In this document: positions 10,453 through 22,776 of the stretch, piece after piece | Position numbering within the stretch: the stretch's first letter is position 1 | How the letters are laid out: every line of letters starts with the position of its first letter | The notes under the pieces: model-generated | Seen by the model: only the letters and a program-made list of their open reading frames with translations | Database searches by the model: none | Told to the model about the DNA's origin: nothing | Made by a program: the position numbers and the translations under genes | Origin: Anaeramoeba flamelloides | Taxonomy: Eukaryota; Metamonada; Anaeramoebidae | Reading direction: 5' to 3' | NCBI GenBank assembly: GCA_027625915.1 | Contig: JANTQA010000015.1 | Coordinates: 5,671,001 to 5,735,000 of the forward strand | Length of the DNA: 64,000 nucleotides

Positions 10453-13400
10453 ATGCACAAATTTGTCGGAAAAAAAACACCTTATTTTGCTGGAATTGAG
10501 GCTGGGTAATCTTAAGCTTCCGCTTCTGACCTATTTTTTTTTTTTTTTTTCATCAAGAGTTAAACGCTTAATCTTTTTTAATAATTCTTTTTTCTTTTCA
10601 ATACGACAATAGTGGAACTACATTTGTAGCTACAATTGCAAAAGCCCACCCAACAAACATTATAGAACAAAAAGAGTTTCCAACTTTAACACCACAAAAA
10701 ACAGTCTCTGTAATTAATGATTGGTAAAACCCTCCTTCATTCAGCAACCGTTAGTTTAGTTAATACCTTCAGAGTCTCATAATAAGTTATTGTTCTTTCT
10801 TGTTTTTTCAATAACAATTCTTTCTTTTTAGGCTTGACAACTTTGATTTTCAGGCATTAGGAATTGCAAGTTTTGGTCCTGTTGATCTCGACAAAAAAAG
10901 CAAAACATATGGGCATATTACAACTACCCCAAAACCTAATTGGGACAATTTTGATATAGTTGGTGCCTTTAGAAGATTTGGTGTACCTATGGGTTTCGAA
11001 ACAGATGTAAACGCAGCTGCAATGGGTGAATTTGCTTATGGTGGCCATGGGTAAATATAATCTTTTTTTTCTTTTTTTACTTTTTTTTTTTTTTGTTTTG
11101 TCTTAAAAAATTTCTTTTTTTTGAAGAATACGATAAAAGTAATCTTTTTTGATTTGTTTAATTTTATAAGGCCAATTTTTTAAAAATTAAATTCTCATTT
11201 TTTTTTTCAATTTGATCTTCAAAAAGAGAAACCAATCCTTCACAAGAGAGGAATTTTTTGACGAAATCTCTTTGAAGGTATTGGGTTAGATTGTAAAAAT
11301 GAAGCTTTGTGAACAGAGATTGACACACTCTTTGGAATCTAATAGCAATATTTTTAATTATTTAATATGGTTATTTTAAATGAAAAAAAAATTGTGAAAA
11401 AATTTCCGAAATGATTGAACTGGATTGGATTAAAATTTTGGATTCAGTTTTCCTCTGTTTGGAAAGAATTTGCTATTTTTGTTCAGAGACCAATGTTTGG
11501 GTGAGTTTCTTGTCTTTAATGAGTTGGTCAGTAAAGTAGGGACTTTTTTTAAGCCAAACAAAGTTATTCTCTCATTTGAAATATTTAGTGTTTCTTCATT
11601 AGGTATTAATTCCTCTCATCTTTGAAATATTTTAAAACTAAATCAATATTTAAAAGTACTTATGTTTTTGTTAAGGACTACGTTCCCACCCTTGAGGGGG
11701 TTGAGTAATTTTGTTATTTCACTTTCACTTCTCACAAACATTTTTCACACTCAGAAATTGGCCAAAAAAAAACCATTTTTTGTCATCTTTACCTTTTCAC
11801 AAAGACTTTTTTTCTTTCTTTTTCAATAAAAAGGAAAATTCAAAATAACAAAAAAAATAATTGCAAAAAATGGCTTTTGGGGATTTTCAAGTGCATTTCA
11901 AATTTGAGAACATTTCAAACTTGTAAAAGCAAATGTAAAAACTCTGTAGAACAGCCCAAGAAAATATTGTGAGTTCAGAAAGTTGAAATGGAAATTCAAA
12001 AATATTAAAATCAAAATTTTGCATGATCTAACAAGGCAAAAATTGTGAAAATTGTTGAAATTGTCAAAATTTCACATTTTTTCTAAAAGAAATTCTCCTT
12101 GGACAAATATTACTTGGATTATATAAATCTTTCAAGTGTGATTTAATACATTATTTCACTGTTTTGACCTTAAAACGTAGTACTTAAGTGAACATTTTTC
12201 ATATGAATTAATGATGAAGATTTCAAGATTTTAAAATCATTTTAAAACTGCAACATAATATTAAAAATCTTTCTTTGACTGGAATAAATTTTTTATCAAA
12301 CTGTTTAAATTTAAATTGAAAAAAAAAATTTTAATTAAGAACTTGACATCTTTTCCATTTCAATTTCTCACAAAAATAAAAAAATAATAAAGAAAAAATA
12401 ATTTGTATAAAAATTGATTGCAGAAATTTGAACCCACTTTCAACTAATCTTGCAATTATTAATTTTTCTCCAAAAACCACAAATAAGTTGTGAAATTATT
12501 GATAAAAGAAATGTAAAATTAAAATTCATGTTGTTTCAAACACATTATTGAAATAAAACGAGTTATTTAAGAAACATTGTTAACAATAATTACACGACAC
12601 TAGCATGAAAAAATAAAATTGAAAAAAAAAAAAGTTAGACAAAACTACTCCATTCCTTATCCTTTCATCTTGAATAATAAAGTTTATTCACAATATAATC
12701 AAAATTCCAGAACAATAAATTCATGGGACTATTGTATTTATTGTTGTCAGTAGAACCACCTTCTTTTAAAGTCTCTAGTCAAGAAAAAAGGGTATTTTTC
12801 AGGGTAAAAAATTCTAAATAAACTGAAGAATGAATTTTTGTTGAATTCAACTTTGAGATATTTACTTTGATAGATAATAACAAATAGTTTTGAAAACATT
12901 GTACTCATCTAATAAAACTGAAACAGAGAAAAAAAATTCATGATGATAATTATAGTAAGTGTCCATCAAGTGCCTAGGTTTTTCTTACTTTTTGAAATAA
13001 ACCGAAAATTTATTAAAAAATTAAAAAAAACCTAACGGAAGTGTCCTAGGTTTTCCAGAATTTAAAAGAATGGAGAAAAATCAAGGATTTTACTCAATTC
13101 TTTTGAATTTTGGAAAACCTAACGAAAAGTGTCCTAGGTTTTTTTTACTTTTTGAAATAAACCGAAAATTTATGAAAATTTTCTGTTTATTACAAAAATT
13201 AAAAAAAACCTAACGGAAAATAAAAAAAAAAATATTTTTTTCAATTTATATCAATAAATAATTCCATAATAGTCAAAATAATTGGTTATCCGTTTGAATG
13301 GTATTGATTAAATTTAAAATGCTTTTAAAATATATGATTATAACCTCTTAACTGTGAAAATAAAAATATTCAAATTACATACTATTAAATTTGAAAAAAA

Positions 13401-16021
13401 TCTTAATAGAACCTGGAAAATTGGATTTTCCAACTTTAATTGTTAAATATCTTGAAAAAATAATTTTTGATCCAAGATCTTTTATTAACCAATAGTGTTT
13501 ATAATAAGTAGAGTTATCAAAAAGTGAGTAAAATTAGTAAATGTTTAATTTTTTTTTTGAAAAAAATTTTTTCATGATAGTGTAACTCAATTTCTTGTAA
13601 AATCTTTGTGAAACTTTTTGAATTTTTTTGTGGATCAATTTGAAAATAGAATATTTCAAAAAGTATTATCTTGATGATTAAAATAAATATAACAATTTAT
13701 TCTCAATATATTGATTGCATTAGGGGAATCATTTTTTTTCTTTGAATGCAATATATATATATAAGGTATTTCCAAAAAAGTAGGACATTTTTTTTTTTTA
13801 CATTTCATAAAAAATCAATCTTTGTTATTGAAAATATTCTTTAATTGACGATATCAAATTAAGTTTAATATTAATACCAATTGAATAAATGGCTAAGGTA
13901 TTTATTTCAAAATATGTTGGAAGAAATATTTCCAAAAAATGAAAAAAAAAAATAGCACTTTTTTTGGTGAAAACAAGGTATGATCAATTTCAATAAAAAA
14001 CTGGAAATATGGAAAGGTACAAATGATTTTTTAAACAATCAAATTAAGTTATATGTTTTCAATTCTATTTGAAAATTTGTTGGGATTAAAAAAGTTATGA
14101 AAACGGTTTTTTCAATCACAAATAAAATAATAAACACCATTTTCCACCTCGACTAAAAAATATCAGATAAAATCGAGATGAGAAAATTTAATATCTTTTC
14201 TTTATGTATTAAATTACAATACTAAGAAACAAATTGAATTATTATCTAGAATCGATAAATGGTTGTTAATGATTTTGGATCTTTAAATACTTTTTTGATA
14301 GATTGAGTTTAATAAATATATTTTAAAATAAATTTGCCACACTTTATTGGAAATAGCTTATATCTAAAAAAAAAACTTGTTGAATAAAATTTCAGATCTG
14401 TTTTTTTTTTTTTTTTATTAAAAGAAAAAAATTTTCATTTAAGGGTCGAGTCATTTGCCGTGGATTTGCTCCATACTCAAGGGGTGACTTGAAAACCAAA
14501 AAGGGTATTGTGTAATTGCCCTTCTTTTGGTTGATAAAATTCAAATAACAAAAAAAAAATTCTTCTTAGGATCTCATTGTCAAAAAATTCGAATAATCAA
14601 AAAAAAAGTTTCAACAGCATCTCAATTCCAAAAAATCTAAATTTAAAAAAAAAAAATTAATTGTTTCTCTTTTTAAATTTCCAAATATCTTAAATTTCTT
14701 TGATTTAAAACAAATTGTTTTCTAAAAGTACCCAATCAATTTAATTCGATTTGATCTAATTTGTGGTTATTTTGTAGCTCTCTATATTTGACAGAGTAAG
14801 GGTTTTGTAACATTTTTTCGAGAAAATAATAACTTATTTGGATAAATAGTAAAAAATGAAAAAAAAAAAATCTTCGAGATCTCAAAAAGCACCAAAGAGT
14901 GACACTTCAAAATCAACACAGTTGTTTTGAAAATTATTTATTCTAACAATTCTAATTGAATATTGAGTGTCGCTCTTTGGCGCTTTTTTCAAAAAAATCT
15001 ACTGTTTTTTGATTGTTGATTTTTTGAGATCGATCACACTTCATATGTTGGGCAGTTTTTGATTGGTATATGGTACTTATTAAAATTACTACAATTTTTT
15101 TTTTCTGTTTCAGAAAATTATTTTTAACCGTAATGACTCGAACCTTATAAATTAATATTATTTTTAAATTCATGAGGTTTTTTTTTTACAAAAAACAACT
15201 TTTTACAAAAGAAAACAAAAAAATAATTTTTTTATAGTTTGAAAAAAAAGATTGTTGACTTTTATTTAAAAGACAATTTGTATTTTTAAATATCAGATTT
15301 TATCTTTCTTAAAAACAATTTTTTGATTTCAAAATAAATTGAAATTGTTGAAAAAATTATTCTATTTTTTTTAAATTAATTATATTATATCCACCAAAAA
15401 ATTTCTAATGTATTTATGTATTTTTAATAATTTATTTTCTCATTATCATCATTAATCTTAAAATGATCTATTAAAAGAAATATTAAGAGTTGTACATACG
15501 TCACTGCAGGCACTGGGATTGGAGTTGGTGCTATATGTGATGGAAAACCTGTTCATGGGCTAATGCACCCAGAATTAGGACATTGTTATTCACCAAGAGC
15601 TGAAAATGAATATGAAAAATTCAAAGGTACTTGCCCACGCCATGGTTCATGTTTGGAGGGTATGTGTAGCGCTGGTGCAATTTCACATCGTCTCAATATC
15701 CATCCAAGCAAATTGCCACAAGTTAGTGATGATCATGAGGTTTGGGATATCGTTTCTCATTATTTTTCCCATTTATGTACCACCATTACTCTTTCTTATT
15801 CCCCTAATGTCATTATCTTAGGCGGAGGTGTATTTAAAAGAGAAATTTTATATGACAAAATCCGAAAAAAAACTTTACAGTTATTAAATGGTTATGTAGG
15901 GAAAAAAGAAATTGTTGAGAACATTGACTCATACATAGTTCCTCCAAAATTCAAATCTTTATGTGGTGCCGTTGGTTCCTTGGAATTGGCAAGAATTGTT
16001 TTTGAACAATCTTTACTTTAA
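10453..16021 (+). CDS. ROK-family sugar kinase (fructokinase-like), 4 exons
   Basis: ATP-dependent cytosolic kinase, probably making fructose-6-phosphate. Exons: 10453-10505, 10613-10723, 10832-11050, 15490-16021. All introns are GT-AG and phase 2, and the joined product is 304 residues, the usual length for the family. The N-terminal phosphate-binding signature GIEAGGTTF is split across intron 1. LGIASFGPVDLD and the catalytic Asp in ETDVNAAAMGE (about D113) follow, then the second phosphate loop VTAGTGIGVGA. The ROK zinc site is H159 (PELGHC) with C176, H179 and C182 (CPRHGSCLEG). This resembles the bacterial fructokinase subgroup, and similar ROK enzymes occur in protists. Intron 1 (107 bp) and intron 2 (108 bp) are short, whereas intron 3 is 4439 bp and carries mobile elements. 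Substrate is inferred from family resemblance only. Confidence 0.92.
12955..13220. repeat. Palindromic CCTAGGTTTT / AAAACCTAACGG modules
   Basis: Three or four short modules in which a GTGTCCTAGGTTTT-like sequence is followed by its inverted partner AAAACCTAACGG. One hairpin (about 13040-13130) has arms around AATTTAAAAGAATGGAG and its complement. Related sequence occurs at 18575-19035 and, more decayed, near 58740-58920, at the 3' ends of LINE copies. These are likely LINE 3' tail modules or their derivatives. Confidence 0.55.
13764..14358 (+). mobile_element. MITE family 2, copy A (595 bp, TA-flanked)
   Basis: Begins AGGTATTTCCAAAAAAGT after TA and ends with the inverted form (reverse complement AGCTATTTCCAATAAAGT) before TA. 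The TIRs are about 25-30 bp and imperfect. The interior is collinear with 17576-18148 and, inverted, with 36918-37498. Shared landmarks are TATCAGATAAAA, GAGATGAGAAAATTTAATAT and CAATTTCAATAAAAAACTG. No open frame for a transposase is present. It lies inside ROK intron 3. Confidence 0.85.
14442..15145. mobile_element. TA-flanked TIR element of 704 bp
   Basis: The left end AGGGTCGAGTCATT and the right end, read in reverse complement as AGGTTCGAGTCATT, are each preceded by TA. Inside is a second palindrome: a block with GCACCAAAGAGTGACACTT (about 14888) and its complement near 14962-14990. The segment 14690-14935 has a diverged partner at 40560-40800. It lies in ROK intron 3, adjacent to a family 2 copy. 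Non-coding as far as can be seen. Confidence 0.65.
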
Positions 16022-16810
16022 ACTTTTTATCATATGCTTTTAAAGTAAATTTTTGATTTAAATAGCACTTTTTTTTTCTTCGATTTTAAAATTATGTTAG
16101 TTTCGTATCAGAGTTGGTTACAATTTCTTAGACAAAATTATTTTGATTTTTTTTTTGTTACTGATAATATCAAAAATATGTCTTAATGTTTTTTGGTTCA
16201 ATTTCCATTTTTTCAATTTTCTTACTCAATTCGAATAAAGAATTTTATTAGTTTCAGTTACAAAGCAACTTTGTAAAAATGTTGATTTTATTAATGTTCA
16301 TTGAAATGGATTTTTTTTTGGTTATTGAGTTATCAAATTTATAAAAAGGAAATTGAATTAAAAATATTTTTTACATTATTTTGAATTTAGAAGTATTAAT
16401 AATCATTTTTATTAAATAATAAATACTTTCTTCTATTTTTTTTTTTATGTACTTTTCATGTTTTTTTTTTTATCGATTTACTTTTTTCTCATTATTTTTT
16501 TTTATTAATTAAAGTTAAATTTTTTAAAGGGATTTTCTTTGCTAAAGATTTGTATATAATTAAAGTCTGTTGTAATTGAAAGTCAAACATAGTAGTGCTA
16601 CAAGGTTCAAAATGGGTATATTATTTAATTTCAAATATGGTCAAATTGAAATTTTTTCTTATTTTTGAAGAGTTTCTTGGTTATTTTCGTTGAGTACCAA
16701 GTTTTTAAAAGCTTTTTAATGGTTGTGAGAGGGAAAATCAAAAAGATTATTTTGTGATTAGACGTATTTTATTACTTTTGGAATTAGTGCCATACATAGA
16801 TTTTACTTTA

Positions 16811-17500
16811 ATTAAAGTATGTTGTAATTTGGTGAAAATGATATTTGTACTATATGTTTTCTTTGACACTGGAAAAACTATAAAAAATATTATTGCAAAA
16901 TAAATTATAACATCTTTTATGAATGATCACAAATAATAATTTTACATTTTTTTAATTTTTTTTTTTAAAATTACTGTTTACAAATCTAAAAATTGAAACT
17001 CAAAATTCTATTATATCCACTATTCATATTTAGAACTTCCAAAAGTAACTTTTTATACATTTTTTTAATTTCAAAGATTAAATCAATAACCAAGAACAAA
17101 AGAACAAAAGACGTATTTTTGTGGTTTCCTTTCCATAAAAGCTAATTGTAACATCAGTATACTTTTCTCAGTATATGCTAAATATTTGGTTAAAAAATTC
17201 TATGGGTTTATTATTTAATTGTTTCAAAAAAGGAATTTTTTAGTAACTAATCTATATTTCCTGACAAATTTAAGAAAGATATTTTGCAACTTTCAGGTTT
17301 GAATATTGGTAATCCAACCTTTAAAATTTGTAACGAAATTCATATTTTTTTCTGAAATTCTTGCGTTTTATACTTATACATAGATCATATTTTATTGATG
17401 ATATCAATAAAATAGTACAACTGTACTAATCGGTTTTTTTAGAGACATTTTAACCATTTAGAACCAATATAATTTACACCCAATTACAACATACTTTAAT
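16811..17500. mobile_element. TA-flanked TIR element of 690 bp
   Basis: The left end ATTAAAGTATGTTGTAATT and its inverted copy at the right end match over about 23-26 bp, each next to TA. A third, single end (ATTAAAGTCTGTTGTAATT) sits at 16559-16580, suggesting an older or nested insertion. The interior shows no clear coding frame. Confidence 0.6.
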
Positions 17501-17575
17501 TAAGGACGAATCCATGGTGACACAAATACCTTAATTCTGGATAAAATGTGAAAAATGTCGCACTAATTTCATTTA

Positions 17576-18148
17576 AGGTATTTCCACAAAAGTGGGGCAT
17601 TATTTTCATATTTCATAAAAAATAATATTTTTTAGTCGATTTATTCGTTAATTGACAATACCAAATCAAACCTAAAATCAATACTGATTGTATCAATGAC
17701 AAACTAATTTCTTTAAAAATATGTTCAATGAAATATTCCCAAAAAAGGAAAAAAAAATAGTACTTTTTTTGGAGAAAACAATATACAACCAATTTCAATA
17801 AAAAACTGAAAATATGGTAACTTTCAAATGATTTTTTTAACAATCAAATATAGTTAACAATTTTCAATTCTATTGTAATTTTTTTGATATTAAAAGTTAT
17901 GAATACAGTTTTTCAATCAAAATGAAAACAATAAACACCAATTTTAACCCCTAAAATATATCAGATAAAACCGAGATGAGAAAATTTAATATCTTTTATT
18001 AATACAATACTAAAAAAAAAAAAAATGAATTATTCTCAAAAATAAATCAATAATAGTTAATGATTTTGTATATTTAAATACTTTTTTGAAGAGTGAGTTT
18101 AATGAATATATTTTGAAATAAATACGCTACACTTTATTGGAAATAGCA
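17576..18148 (+). mobile_element. MITE family 2, copy B (573 bp)
   Basis: TA-flanked, beginning AGGTATTTCCACAAAAGT. It is collinear with copy A at 13764-14358 along its whole length, with scattered substitutions and small indels. A 76-codon open frame on the reverse strand inside it has no transposase features. The LINE 3' region begins shortly after its right end. Confidence 0.85.
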
Positions 18149-18184
18149 TAGTATTTTGATTGTTTCCTATTTAGAAAAACAAAA

Positions 18185-19100
18185 ACTATCAGAATATAAC
18201 ACATTTAAAAAAAAAAAGAAAAATGTAAAAAATGTGATTATTGTACTCAATATTATGAAAATATAAATCATTTCATATGGTATTGTGAAAGGTATAAATG
18301 TATTAGAATCAAGTGGAACAAAAATTGTCATAAATTATAGATAAGAAACTATACATAAAGGTTATTCTTATAAAAAATACACAGAAACTCTTCAAAATGA
18401 CTAATCAAAATTATGAAATTTATTACACTTGTTCGGAATTTTTTATCAAAGTTCTTATAATTAGAAAACTTAGAGTAATAAGGAAAAAATAATAAAAATA
18501 AATTGAAAAAAAAAAAAATCCTAAAAATAGTAAAAAAATATATAAATTCAGGTATCCATTGACCCACTCTGAGGGGTAGTGTCTAGGTTTTTTTTTTTTA
18601 TATTCAAAAGAATTGAGCAAAATTAGAAATTTTACTCCATTCTTTTAAATTATAAAAAAACCCAACAACAGTGGAATACCAATTATTAATCACCAATTGT
18701 GGAATTTTTATCTGTAATAGATAATCTTTCTATCGGGATTTTGCCCCTCCTATGTATTCTGGGGATGTGTAGTCAAGTACCATCAAGTACCTAGATTTTC
18801 TAGAGGTTTTAAACCGTTATAGATTTTTTTGAGTTTTCTATTTTATTTGTGAAGTTTTCTAGGTTTTCTTGAGGTTTTCTATTTAATTGGAAAATCAATG
18901 GATTTTTCAAATAAAATAGAAAAACTCAAAAAAACCTAACGAAAATCTATCGATTTTCCAAATAAACAAAAAACTCAAGAAAATTTAAGAATTTTTTTTT
19001 TTATTTCTCAAATTAAAAACAATCTAACGGCAATTTTTTGAAATCCTGGAAAAAAGAACGACATCGGATAGTTTCTATTTGGTCATGAAAATGATATAAT
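18185..19100 (+). mobile_element. LINE 3' end with zinc-knuckle-like C-terminus
   Basis: At about 18230-18330 one frame reads CDYCTQYYENINHFIWYCER followed by YKCIRIKWN. This has the C-x2-C-x(n)-H-x4-C spacing and trailing Arg typical of the C-terminus of non-LTR retrotransposon ORF2 proteins. The 3' part carries palindromic CTAGGTTTT modules (18575-19035). The whole block is collinear with 58120-59030, including TAATCTTTCTAT and the terminal ATGATATAAT-like stretch. It is 5'-truncated, the usual fate of LINE copies, and not functional. Confidence 0.65.
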
Positions 19101-19802
19101 ATATAAACTATTTTTCAGTCAAAGGGGCCCAGTTGTAATGGTATAATACACATATTTAATGGGTTTGCATAGATATTACAAGAAAAATTTTATTTTGGAA
19201 ATTTTCATAATTGAAATCATTTTTTCACATTTCCTATCATTTTTGTTTTTTTTTTTCGATTTTTTTTTTAAAAACGTCATTCATTTGCAAAAAATTTTTT
19301 ATTGCAAGATCAATAGTCACTTGGTAAAAACGTGTTATTCTAATGTCATTGAAACCATGTAAAGATTGTTGAGAAATCATATTGATTTCTATTGCAATTC
19401 TATTTGATCTTTGATCTTGATATTTGTTTAATAAATGTGAAAAATTTTCACTTCATTTTCATTTCCTTTTTCAAATAAAGTCCACAAATACCAACAAACT
19501 TTGTTTGGGGACTTAATTTCTAAAAGAAATGTATGGAAAATACCTGAAAAATGTTTCATATTTATTATTTAAATACCAGTAGAAGTTCAAAACGAACATT
19601 GTTGTTTTTCTCAATAGTGCACTAAGAATTTGAGTTTTTCAATTTTTAAGAAAAGATATTGATTAATTAGTTTTCTTTCAGACAGATATCAACATTTCTT
19701 TGAGGTGTATTAGTCTCTTTATTTCTTATTGGTTCTTCAAAGGTCAATTATATAAAATAATTGATATTTGAAAAAAACGTTTGGCCTCTTTGACTGAAAC
19801 AG

Positions 19803-19806
<4 letters not shown>

Positions 19807-19844
<38 letters not shown>

Positions 19845-19870
19845 TATATATATATATAATTATATATATT
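19807..19870. repeat. (TA)n microsatellite
   Basis: Near-perfect TA dinucleotide run broken by two ATTA interruptions. A shorter TA run lies at about 21153-21184 inside the last intron of the Rho gene. Confidence 0.95.
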
Positions 19871-20967
19871 AATTATTTTTCTTCTTTCTCTCTCTCTCTT
19901 TTTTTTTTTTTTAGTAAATTCTCCTTTCTCTAAATAAAAAAAAAAGTAAAATTTTTATTTTTGGCTGGTCCACTTGGAGTAAAATGGAGTTCAGAATGAT
20001 TTTTAGATAAATTGAAAAATTTTTAATTTAGACTTATCTGAAACATAAAAATTTCTTTTTGGATAATTGAGTAAAATTTTCCTAATTTTAAAATGAAAGT
20101 TTTCTTTCCTATTTTTATATTTTTGTTAAAAAGTTTGCTTTTCAAAATACTAATAAATTCAAAAATATATTTTAAAATTTTTCCATCCTTTTAATTTAAT
20201 TTTTTTTTTTTTTTCAACTTTTTTTAAAGAAACAATTTTATTGGAATAAACCTATGAAACTTTGTATATAAGTTGATTTTGTAAATATATTCTCTGAAAT
20301 GATTTTTTTGCAGAGAAAAGATATAAGATTGAGATAGTAGGGAATTGAACTCAAAATTATTTAACCTTTTTGTGATTTATGAGTAACAGAAAAGATTTCG
20401 AGATCTAAATTATTTTCCATTAATGATTATGAAAGAATCTACCATTAAATATTTATTTTGAAATAATATTTTTTTTAACATTTGATAAAAATAATTAAAA
20501 TTTTATTCATGAATTCTAATTAAAAATTGAATAGTAAGAGGTAAAATAAAAACATATTCATAAATACTTTATGGTTTTTATATTTTTAACAAATTAGTTT
20601 ATTATTTTTACAATTACTAAAAATTTGAAAATCAAATCAAATTAGAGAAATTTTTGTTTAAAAATTTCTAAAAAGATTAAATCCATATTTTTTTTAAAAA
20701 AACAACTGCGCACATATTCTAGACATGAAAAATTAAGAAAAAAATGAATGTGAAAACACAAATTTAGTTATTATTATTATTTTTTTTTTATATTTCTTGT
20801 TTGGTAAACAAATTATATTGATCTGTAAATTTCGAGCCTTAATTACAAGAATTTTTTAAGAAAAAAAGTCGCCAAAAATAAAAAAAAAATATTAAAAATG
20901 ATATAAATAAAAAAAATAAAAAACAAAATAATTATTTTTTTTTCTGTAAAAAAATTAAGTGAAAGAA

Positions 20968-21153
20968 TTACAAAATTGAGCATCCTACTTTTTTTTTTTT
21001 TAATTTTGCTGCTCTAACGGCTTCCTCAAATACTTCACGGAGCCCATCTCTTGTTTTAGCTGAACATTCAACATATGCAACAGCCCCGATTTTTTTGGCA
21101 AGTTCTTGTCCCTTTTTTCAAAGAAAAGTTACATTTAAAAGAAACAATGAAAT

Positions 21154-21189
<36 letters not shown>

Positions 21190-22584
21190 TTATATAAATG
21201 GAAGAGGGTGGGAGGGTTGGAAGAACAACAAATAATGGTTTGTTTTTCAGGATTATAATTGAGAAAAACTTGTAAAAGAGTAACGACAATTTTAATATAA
21301 AAAAAAAAGTTTATAAAAATGTACATAAAACAATTTTTTTGCTAACAATAGGAATATTTTAGGTACTGGTTTTAAAAAGTTTATTCTCTCTTTTTAATAA
21401 TACTTTGAAGAGATCAAAGTTCCTTTCAGAATATATGGACAAAAATCGAGTTAATACGTCTGAGAATAGTTGTTCAGAGTTTATCAACTGTTTTGTATGT
21501 ATTATTTGAAAACTTTATAGTCACACTTTTTTTATAATTGTCATAAAAGTATTCGAAAAAATAAAAAATGAAAACAAAAGAAAAAATAAATTACTTTTAT
21601 AAAAGTAATTGGAGCAAGCTTATTTTTTTCGAGTTTTAAGATTATTCCTTGGTCTTTTCTAAGATCGGTTTTTAATCCAACTAAGAGTTTTGGTACTCTT
21701 GGACAAAAGTGATCAACTTCGTCGGCCCACTTTATTTATTTGATTATTTGATAAGATTTGTGATTAATGAGAAAAAAAAATTTAAAAAAGGAAATTTTAT
21801 TCGTATATTTTGGTACATTATTTTATTTATTCAATTTTGTTGTTTTTTTGGATCCTTGAAATTCAAAATAACAAGGAATGAGAAGGAAAAAGTTTTTAAA
21901 AAACAACAACTTGAAAATTCAAAATTTTGTCTTGTTTTTGGAGTTTTGTTTTTAATTATGACAGAAAAATGTTGTTAATATTTTTGAATAAAAAGAAAAA
22001 AAAAACAAAAAAAAATAATGTACCTTATCTGTAACATTATCATAAGAAAGATGGTTGTCAACAGAAAAGCCAATTATTACAACATCTGAGTCTGGGTATG
22101 TTAAGGGTCGAAGTCTATCATAATCTTCTTGTCCTATTTATTTACAAACAAAAAATAACAAAAGAACAAAATAGCAAAAAAAAAAGTAGTGAAAAAAAAA
22201 TAAAAAAACAAATGATAAGAAAAACAAGAAATTAAAATTAAGAAATGTTATTACCTGCTGTATCCCATAAGTCAAGTTCATACTTTTTTCCTTCAACAGT
22301 AATATCTGCAATACAATTTTCAGATACTGTTGGTATATATTGTTCTGGGAATCTAAAAGGATGGTAACAAAAGACACATTGTAAAGAAATTTAATGGTGA
22401 AAAGTGATCAAAAACTTTGGACTTTTACCTATTAAAAAGTTAATTCAATGGGGAACTTTTTTTTTTTTTAAATCCAAAATCAAAAAAGAAAACGAATTAT
22501 TTACTTGTTTTTTACAAATGTAATTAATAAACAAGTTTTTCCTGTTGCGCCGTCACCAACACAAACTAATTTAAATCGTGGCAT
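20968..22584 (-). CDS. Rho/Rac-family small GTPase, 5 exons
   Basis: Membrane-attached GTP switch controlling actin and related processes. Reverse-strand exons: 22584-22505, 22352-22255, 22133-22024, 21729-21595, 21111-20968. All introns are GT-AG (152, 121, 294 and 483 bp), giving 188 residues, a normal Rho length. Motifs: P-loop GDGATGKT, effector loop [12 protein letters not shown] with the switch I Thr, switch [16 protein letters not shown], guanine loop GLKTDLR, a Rho insert helix of normal length ([17 protein letters not shown]) and ECSAKT (G5). The tail [10 protein letters not shown] is a polybasic stretch plus a CaaX box ending in Leu, predicting geranylgeranylation and plasma-membrane targeting. 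The guanine loop has Leu where N/TKxD is commonest; LKTD or LKSD also occurs in Rho proteins, so activity is likely kept. Rac versus Rho versus Cdc42 is not assigned. Confidence 0.93.
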
Positions 22585-22776
22585 TCAAAGCTTTTATTTT
22601 GGAAAAATTCTTGAATAAAAACAAAAAAGTTTCTTAATATTTAAAAAATGAAAACTTTTCTGTTATTTTGTATTTTTTTGAAAAGATTTTCAAAAGATCG
22701 AATCAAAAGCTAATAATTGTTTATTAAGGTTGGGATAGATTATGATCACAATTTAAATTTCAAAAACTATAAAGGT

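Larger units (their letters stand above)
11051..15489 (+). other. 4.4 kb intron 3 of the ROK kinase gene
   Basis: Starts GTAAATAT after the GGHG codons and ends TTAAGAG before TGTACATACGTC; joining the sides restores the kinase frame between the catalytic Asp segment and the GTGIG loop. It contains palindromic CCTAGG modules (12955-13220), a family 2 MITE (13764-14358) and a TA-flanked TIR element (14442-15145). From 11051 to 12954 I see no exon or repeat, only AT-rich sequence. Confidence 0.9.
16022..20967. other. Intergenic region, ROK kinase to Rho GTPase
   Basis: Two convergent genes are separated by 4.9 kb of AT-rich, repeat-filled DNA. It holds a TIR element (16811-17500), a family 2 MITE (17576-18148), a LINE 3' copy (18185-19100) and a TA microsatellite (19807-19870). 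From 19871 to 20967 there are A/T runs and no feature I can support. Confidence 0.6.

Noticed and set aside
10248-10499. 83-codon frame just before the ROK kinase
   Set aside because: It overlaps exon 1 in another frame, and the kinase start (10453) is fixed by the GIEAGGTTF motif. No recognisable protein features.
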